59,054 nucleotides of DNA. It comes from Microbacteriaceae bacterium (GTDB lineage: Bacteria > Actinomycetota > Actinomycetes > Actinomycetales > Microbacteriaceae). The notes under the pieces are model-generated. The model was not told the DNA's origin and made no database searches. It worked only from the letters and a program-made list of their open reading frames with translations. The stretch lies in assembly GCA_027490915.1 (NCBI GenBank), contig JAIXXG010000026.1, positions 1 to 59,054 of the forward strand. Reading direction: 5' to 3'. A program made the position numbers and the translations under genes. Each line of letters begins with the position of its first letter. Position 1 is the stretch's first letter. This document shows, one piece after another, positions 55,040 to 59,054 of the stretch.

Positions 55040-57697
55040 TCAGCCCCGCAGCGCGGCGAGCACAGCCTCGAGCGCGGCGGGGATGCGCGCCGCATCCGGC
55101 CCGCCGCCCTGGGCGAGGTCGTCCTTGCCGCCGCCACCGCCGCCGAGCACGGCCGAGGCCGCCCGAGCGAGCTCGCCGGCGCGCGCACCGGCCTCGCGCG
55201 CGGCGGGAGTCGTCGCGATGATCACGGTGGCCTTGCCCGCGGTCTCGGCCGCGAGCACGACCACGGCCGCGCTGTCGGCGAGGCGCGCGCGCACGGCGGT
55301 CGCGAGCGTGCGCACGTCGTCGGCCGACGTCAGGACGCCGAGGTTCTCGGCCACGACGGTGTACGCCCCGGTCGGTCGCGCCGCGGCGACGAGCGACGGC
55401 ACCCGCTCGGTCAGGCGGGCGGCCTCGAATTGGGCGATCGTCTTCTCGGCGGCCTTGAGCTGGCCGGCGAGCTCGGCAATGCGGTCGGCGAGCTGGTCCT
55501 TCGGCGTCTTCAGCGTGGCGGTGAGCTGCTGCACGAGAGCGCGCTCGGCCGCGAACTCGCGGAACGCGTCGAGCCCGACGAGCGCTTCGACCCGACGGTT
55601 GGTCGACCCGACCGACGACTCGCTCACGAGACTGATCACGCCGATCTCAGCCGAGCTGCCGACGTGGGTTCCGGCGCACAGCTCGCGCGACCAGGGGCCG
55701 CCGATGTCGACGACGCGCACGGTCTCGCCGTACTTCTCGCCGAACAGGGCCATCGCGCCGAGCGACTTCGCCTCATCGAGCGCCATGACGCGCGTCTCGA
55801 CGGGCAGGTTGTCGCGCACGGCGATGTTGCTGATCTCCTCGATCTCGCTGCGGGTCGCCGGGCTGAGCGCCTGGTTCCAGCTGAAGTCGAGACGCATGTA
55901 GCCGGCCTTGTTGTACGAGCCCGACTGGTGCGCGTCGCCGCCGAGCGTCTGCCGCAGCGCCGCGTGGATGACGTGGGTCGCCGAGTGGGCCTGCGTCGCG
56001 GCCCGGCGGTACTGCGCATCGACCTGCGTGCGGGCGACGTCGCCGACGTGCACCTCGCCGCTGCGCACCTGCACGGTGTGGCTGATGAGGCCCTTGACGG
56101 GCTTCTGCACGTCGAGCACCTCGAGGTCGAAGCCGTTGCCGACGATCGCCCCCTCGTCGCTGTCCTGACCGCCCGACTCGGCGTACAGGGTCGTCTCGGC
56201 GAGGATCACCTCGGCGATGTCGCCCGCCTGGGCGACGGGAGCGCTCTGGCCGCCGACCAGGATGCCGAGCACGCGCGTCTCGGTCTCCAGCGCGTCGTAG
56301 CCGAGGAAGACGGTCTCGCCCGCGGCCCGGAACTCGCCGTACACACTGAGGTCGGCGAGGGCGCCCTTCTTCGACTTGGCGTCGGCTTTGGCGCGCGCAC
56401 GCTGCTCGGCCATGAGACGGTCGAACTCGGCGCGGTCGACGGTGAGCCCCGCCTCCTCGGCCATCTCGAGGGTGAGGTCGAGCGGGAACCCGAACGTGTC
56501 GTGCAGCTGGAAGACCGTGTCGCCGGGAAGCGCCGTCGATCCGGCGGCCGAGGCCTCCGACACCGCGAGGTCGAGGATGCTCGTGCCCGCCGCGAGCGTG
56601 CGGAGGAACGCCTCCTCCTCCCCCAGCGCGAGCCGCGACACGCGGTCGTAGTTTTCCGTGATCTCGGGATAGGCGGCGCTCATGGCGTCGCGCGAGGCGG
56701 CGAAGAGCACCTCGAAGCTCGGGGCGTCGACGCCGAGCAGACGCATCGCGCGGATGCTGCGCCGCAGCAGGCGGCGCAGGATGTACCCCCGCCCCTCGTT
56801 GCCGGGCGCGACACCATCGGTCATGAGCATGAGGCCGCTGCGCACGTGGTCGGCGATGACGCGCATGCGCACGTCATCGTCGTGGTCGGCACCGTAGCGG
56901 CGCCCGGAGAGCTCGGCAGCGGCATCCAGCACCGGACGCACCTGATCGATCTCGTACATGTTCTCGACGCCCTGCAGCAGGAAGGCCACGCGCTCCATGC
57001 CCATGCCGGTGTCGATGTTCTTGTTGGGCAGCTCGCCGAGGATCTCGAAGTCGTTCTTGCCGGTTCCCTCGCCGCGCAGGTACTGCATGAACACGAGGTT
57101 CCAGATCTCGACATAGCGATCGTCGTCCGTCGCCGGACCGCCGTCGACGCCGTAGGCCGGCCCGCGGTCGAAGAAGATCTCCGAGCACGGCCCCGCCGGG
57201 CCGGGCTGCCCGGTGGACCAGTAGTTGGTGTCCATGTCGAGCCGCTGGATGCGGTCGTCGGGCAGGCCCGCGATCTTCTTCCAGAGCGCGATCGCCTCGT
57301 CGTCGTCCTTGTAGACGGTGACCCAGAGGTCCTTCTCCTGGAAGCCGAGCCCGCCGTCGCTCTGCGGCATCGTCAGCAGCTCCCAGGCGTAGGAGATCGC
57401 CCCCTCCTTGAAGTAGTCGCCGAACGAGAAGTTGCCGTTCATCTGGAAGAACGTGCCGTGCCGAGGAGTCTTGCCGACCTCCTCGATGTCGTTCGTGCGG
57501 ATGCACTTCTGCACGCTCGTCGCGCGCGGGTACGGCGCCGGCACGACGCCGGTGAGGTACGGCACGAACGGCACCATGCCGGCGACCGTGAAGAGGAGGG
57601 TGGGGTCGTCGCTGACGAGCGAGGCGGAGGGCACGACGGTGTGGCCGCGGGTTCCGAAGAACTCGAGCCACCGGCGCTGGATGTCGGCGGTCTGCAC
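55040..57697 (-). CDS. alaS: Alanyl-tRNA synthetase
   Basis: AlaS charges tRNA-Ala and edits mischarged Ser/Gly. The 885 residues include the class II catalytic core (RWLEFFGTRGHTVVPSASLVSDDPTLLFTVAGM, GNFSFGDYFKEGAI near 95), the tRNA-recognition domain, the editing domain with zinc ligands HSATHVIHAAL near 567-577 and ELCAGTHV near 668-675, and a C-terminal oligomerisation part ending in a glycine-rich GGGGGGKDDLAQGGG segment typical of AlaS. I start it at the GTG at 57697, giving MQTADIQRRW; no ribosome-binding site is obvious. Confidence 0.97.
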   Translation of the reverse strand: MQTADIQRRWLEFFGTRGHTVVPSASLVSDDPTLLFTVAGMVPFVPYLTGVVPAPYPRATSVQKCIRTNDIEEVGKTPRHGTFFQMNGNFSFGDYFKEGAISYAWELLTMPQSDGGLGFQEKDLWVTVYKDDDEAIALWKKIAGLPDDRIQRLDMDTNYWSTGQPGPAGPCSEIFFDRGPAYGVDGGPATDDDRYVEIWNLVFMQYLRGEGTGKNDFEILGELPNKNIDTGMGMERVAFLLQGVENMYEIDQVRPVLDAAAELSGRRYGADHDDDVRMRVIADHVRSGLMLMTDGVAPGNEGRGYILRRLLRRSIRAMRLLGVDAPSFEVLFAASRDAMSAAYPEITENYDRVSRLALGEEEAFLRTLAAGTSILDLAVSEASAAGSTALPGDTVFQLHDTFGFPLDLTLEMAEEAGLTVDRAEFDRLMAEQRARAKADAKSKKGALADLSVYGEFRAAGETVFLGYDALETETRVLGILVGGQSAPVAQAGDIAEVILAETTLYAESGGQDSDEGAIVGNGFDLEVLDVQKPVKGLISHTVQVRSGEVHVGDVARTQVDAQYRRAATQAHSATHVIHAALRQTLGGDAHQSGSYNKAGYMRLDFSWNQALSPATRSEIEEISNIAVRDNLPVETRVMALDEAKSLGAMALFGEKYGETVRVVDIGGPWSRELCAGTHVGSSAEIGVISLVSESSVGSTNRRVEALVGLDAFREFAAERALVQQLTATLKTPKDQLADRIAELAGQLKAAEKTIAQFEAARLTERVPSLVAAARPTGAYTVVAENLGVLTSADDVRTLATAVRARLADSAAVVVLAAETAGKATVIIATTPAAREAGARAGELARAASAVLGGGGGGKDDLAQGGGPDAARIPAALEAVLAALRG

Positions 57698-57745
57698 GGA
57701 GGGGTCTGTTCCTGAATCGTTCGGGCGCGGCCGGAGCCGCGCCGG

Positions 57746-57973
57746 CTACTTGAGGCGGCTGGTGAGGTCGGCGATGGTGTCTTCGGCCTCGGCGACGGCG
57801 GCGCGCAGCTCGGCCTCACGCTGCTTGTAGCCCTCGACCACGGCCGAGCCGAACTCGCGGGCCTTCGTGTCGACCTCGTCGAAGAACTGCTTGCCCTGCG
57901 GGGTCTTCGAGACCTGGTGGGCGGCGACGAAGCCGATCGCGATGCCGGCGATGAGCCAGGCGACGTTCTTCAT
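57746..57973 (-). CDS. Small YtxH-like membrane protein
   Basis: A 75-residue protein with one N-terminal hydrophobic helix (about 4-20, VAWLIAGIAIGFVAAH) and a charged, probably coiled-coil remainder (QREAELRAAVAEAEDTIADL). It resembles the YtxH-like small proteins found between rpsD and alaS in Microbacteriaceae; its role is unknown. GAGGGAGC with a four-base spacer supports the ATG at 57973, and TAGGCT about 42 bases upstream is a likely promoter. It probably heads the transcript that continues into alaS, ruvX and mltG. Confidence 0.8.
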   Translation of the reverse strand: MKNVAWLIAGIAIGFVAAHQVSKTPQGKQFFDEVDTKAREFGSAVVEGYKQREAELRAAVAEAEDTIADLTSRLK

Positions 57974-58014
57974 GGTTGCTCCCTCGTGAGAAGTCGTGCG
58001 GAACGGTCGGGGCC

Positions 58015-58020
58015 AGCCTA
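58015..58020 (-). promoter_or_regulatory. -10 element TAGGCT of the YtxH-like gene and alaS
   Basis: TAGGCTGGCC on the minus strand, between the rpsD terminator and the YtxH-like gene. Transcription from near 58008 gives a 34-base leader with the GAGGGAG ribosome-binding site. Confidence 0.55.
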
Positions 58021-58033
58021 GCGGGAGACGCGG

Positions 58034-58064
58034 ACGGGGGCCCGGCCGATGGCCGGACCCCCGT
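58034..58064 (-). terminator. Terminator hairpin after rpsD
   Basis: Arms 58034-58047 and 58051-58064 pair at 13 of 14 positions (one C-A mismatch) with loop GAT, 25 bases past the rpsD stop. Confidence 0.75.
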
Positions 58065-58089
58065 CGTGACGCGGAGTGGACGCCGTGCG

Positions 58090-58719
58090 TTAGCGAGCGG
58101 CGTAGTACTCGACGACGAGCTGCACGTCGCAGGTGACGGGCACCTCGGCGCGCTTGGGGCGGCGCACGAGGCGGGCCTGCAGCTTGTCGAGCTCGACCTC
58201 GAGGTAGCCCGGAGTCTTCGGCAGCACGTCGACGTGCCCACCCGCGGCGGCGACCTGGAAGGGCTCGGTGCCCTCCGAGCGCGCCTTGACGTGGATGAGC
58301 TGCCCCGGCTTCACGCGGAACGACGGGCGGTCGACGATCTTGCCGTCGACGAGGATGTGGCGGTGCACGACCATCTGACGGGCCTGCGCGGTCGTGCGGG
58401 CGAACGCCGCACGCAGCACGAGGGCGTCGAGACGCATCTCGAGCAGCTCGACGAGGTTCTCACCCGTCAGGCCCTCGGTGCGGCGCGCCTCGTTGAAGGC
58501 GATGCGCAGCTGCTTCTCGCGGATGCCGTACTGGGCGCGCAGACGCTGCTTCTCGCGCAGACGGACGGCGTAGTCGCTGTCGGCCTTGCGCTTGGTGCGG
58601 CCGTGCTCGCCGGGGGCGTAGGGGCGCTTCTCGAGGTACTTGGCGGCCTTCGGGGTGAGGGCGATGCCGAGCGAGCGGGAGAGGCGGGTCTTGCTACGGG
58701 TGCGTGACTTGGTCGACAC
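58090..58719 (-). CDS. rpsD: 30S ribosomal protein S4
   Basis: S4 nucleates assembly of the small-subunit body and in many bacteria represses its own synthesis. The 209-residue protein is the cysteine-free (C-minus) form without zinc ligands at its N-terminus. It has YGIREKQLRIAFNEARRTEG near 83-102 and the S4 RNA-binding domain from about 100 (LEMRLDALVLRAAFARTTAQARQMVVHRHILVDGK). The GTG at 58719 follows AAGGAAATC. A leader of about 128 bases is predicted. It stands apart from the alpha-operon genes, next to alaS and rarA, as usual in actinobacteria. Confidence 0.97.
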   Translation of the reverse strand: MSTKSRTRSKTRLSRSLGIALTPKAAKYLEKRPYAPGEHGRTKRKADSDYAVRLREKQRLRAQYGIREKQLRIAFNEARRTEGLTGENLVELLEMRLDALVLRAAFARTTAQARQMVVHRHILVDGKIVDRPSFRVKPGQLIHVKARSEGTEPFQVAAAGGHVDVLPKTPGYLEVELDKLQARLVRRPKRAEVPVTCDVQLVVEYYAAR

Positions 58720-58776
58720 GATTTCCTTCCACAGTCGTGGCCGAGACTCTCACGGCTCACGGACGTACACCGCTCC

Positions 58777-58789
58777 GTCCGGTCCGGAC
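58777..58789. repeat. Inverted repeat in the rpsD leader
   Basis: GTCCGGTCCGGAC is a perfect odd palindrome around 58783. In the leader RNA it could form only a small stem, but it may belong to a larger fold read by S4. Confidence 0.4.
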
Positions 58790-58853
58790 GCACGTCGGGG
58801 CGCTCCGGTGGAGACTGCGAGGGAGGGTGTGCCCATATCTGACGGGCCGATAG

Positions 58854-58859
58854 AGCCTA
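58854..58859 (-). promoter_or_regulatory. -10 element TAGGCT of rpsD
   Basis: TAGGCT on the minus strand between the rarA stop and rpsD, giving a long leader of about 128 bases, unlike the leaderless genes in this window. Confidence 0.5.
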
Positions 58860-58874
58860 GCAGAGACGGCCCGG

Positions 58875-59054
58875 TCACTCCTCCGGGCGCGTGCCCCGCA
58901 CGATCGCCCGCAGCTTCGCCAACCGCGCCGAGATCTCGCGCTCGTGCCCGCGCTCGGTCGGCCGGTAGTACTCGGTGCCGGCCAGGGGGTCGGGCAGGTG
59001 CTGCTGCTCCACGACGCCGATCGGCTCGTCGTGCGGATAGCGGTAGCCCTTGCC
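58875..59054 (-). CDS. rarA: Replication-associated recombination protein RarA, 3' end only
   Basis: Only the last 59 residues lie in the window; the gene runs off the right edge. The segment [20 protein letters not shown] and [20 protein letters not shown] match the C-terminus of the RarA/MgsA AAA+ ATPase, which acts at stalled replication forks. The frame ends with TGA at 58875-58877. rarA upstream of rpsD is the usual actinobacterial order. The ATPase domains cannot be checked here. Confidence 0.88.
   Translation of the reverse strand, partial: GKGYRYPHDEPIGVVEQQHLPDPLAGTEYYRPTERGHEREISARLAKLRAIVRGTRPEE

Overview
The window is high-GC (about 70%), densely packed actinobacterial chromosome. 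Gene content and order suggest the family Microbacteriaceae: an actinobacterial four-domain S1 protein, PolA with a degenerate proofreading domain, an ANTAR response regulator of the PdtaR type, the HGxxPAAW and TrpM-like membrane proteins beside trp genes, an actinobacterial mIHF domain in front of guanylate kinase, PriA without helicase motifs, and many GTG starts. Genus-level placement is not possible from reading alone. I see no prophage, insertion sequence, CRISPR array or recognisable defence system. Almost everything is core metabolism and information processing, and no gene-free stretch exceeds about 170 bases.

Layout. 1-7 kb: uvrB and coaE (minus strand), a divergent DUF4126 membrane protein, rpsA, and a DUF885 metallopeptidase-like protein. 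7-11 kb: polA, a PaaI-type thioesterase (plus strand), the ANTAR regulator, and tRNA-Leu(CAA) ending in a 19-bp bidirectional hairpin shared with pyk. 11-27 kb, all minus strand: pyk, gltBD, lgt, trpA-trpB-trpC, HGxxPAAW protein, TrpM, trpE, hisI, hisF, hisG and hisE. The his and trp genes are joined by stop/start overlaps. 27-30.7 kb: an FKBP isomerase, rpe, rsmB and fmt. 30.7-45 kb: a long, mostly overlapping pyrimidine/one-carbon/cofactor operon read from 45 kb downward (pyrR, pyrB, pyrC, PH-like protein, carA, carB, pyrF, mIHF-gmk fusion, rpoZ, coaBC, metK, priA, fmt, rsmB). It opens with a PyrR-binding RNA leader. 45-48 kb: a three-gene ABC importer of the sulfonate/nitrate/taurine type, which looks inserted between nusB and pyrR. 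48-54.6 kb: nusB, efp, aroQ, aroB, aroK, aroC, aroE and mltG. 54.6-59 kb: ruvX, alaS, a YtxH-like protein, rpsD and the 3' end of rarA at the window edge.

The clearest signals beyond the gene list are regulatory. A hexamer TAGGCT, or a TANNNT relative, often extended to TAGGCTGG, sits either 6-7 bases in front of a start codon (leaderless promoters for uvrB, coaE, the DUF885 gene, polA, the ANTAR regulator, hisE, rpe, the ABC ATPase and aroQ) or 30-135 bases upstream (rpsA, lgt, efp, pyrR, YtxH-like gene, rpsD). In three gene pairs (coaE-uvrB, polA-DUF885, trpA-lgt) the TAG stop codon of the first gene forms the first three bases of the -10 hexamer of the next. Other points worth a second look are the mIHF-guanylate kinase fusion, a possible 37-codon upstream reading frame coupled to gltB, an EF-P with PGKGG where actinobacteria usually have PGKGP, and a CoaBC lacking any cysteine. 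I found no convincing wholly new biological system; the stop-codon/-10 overlap and the fusion are the best candidates for something under-described.
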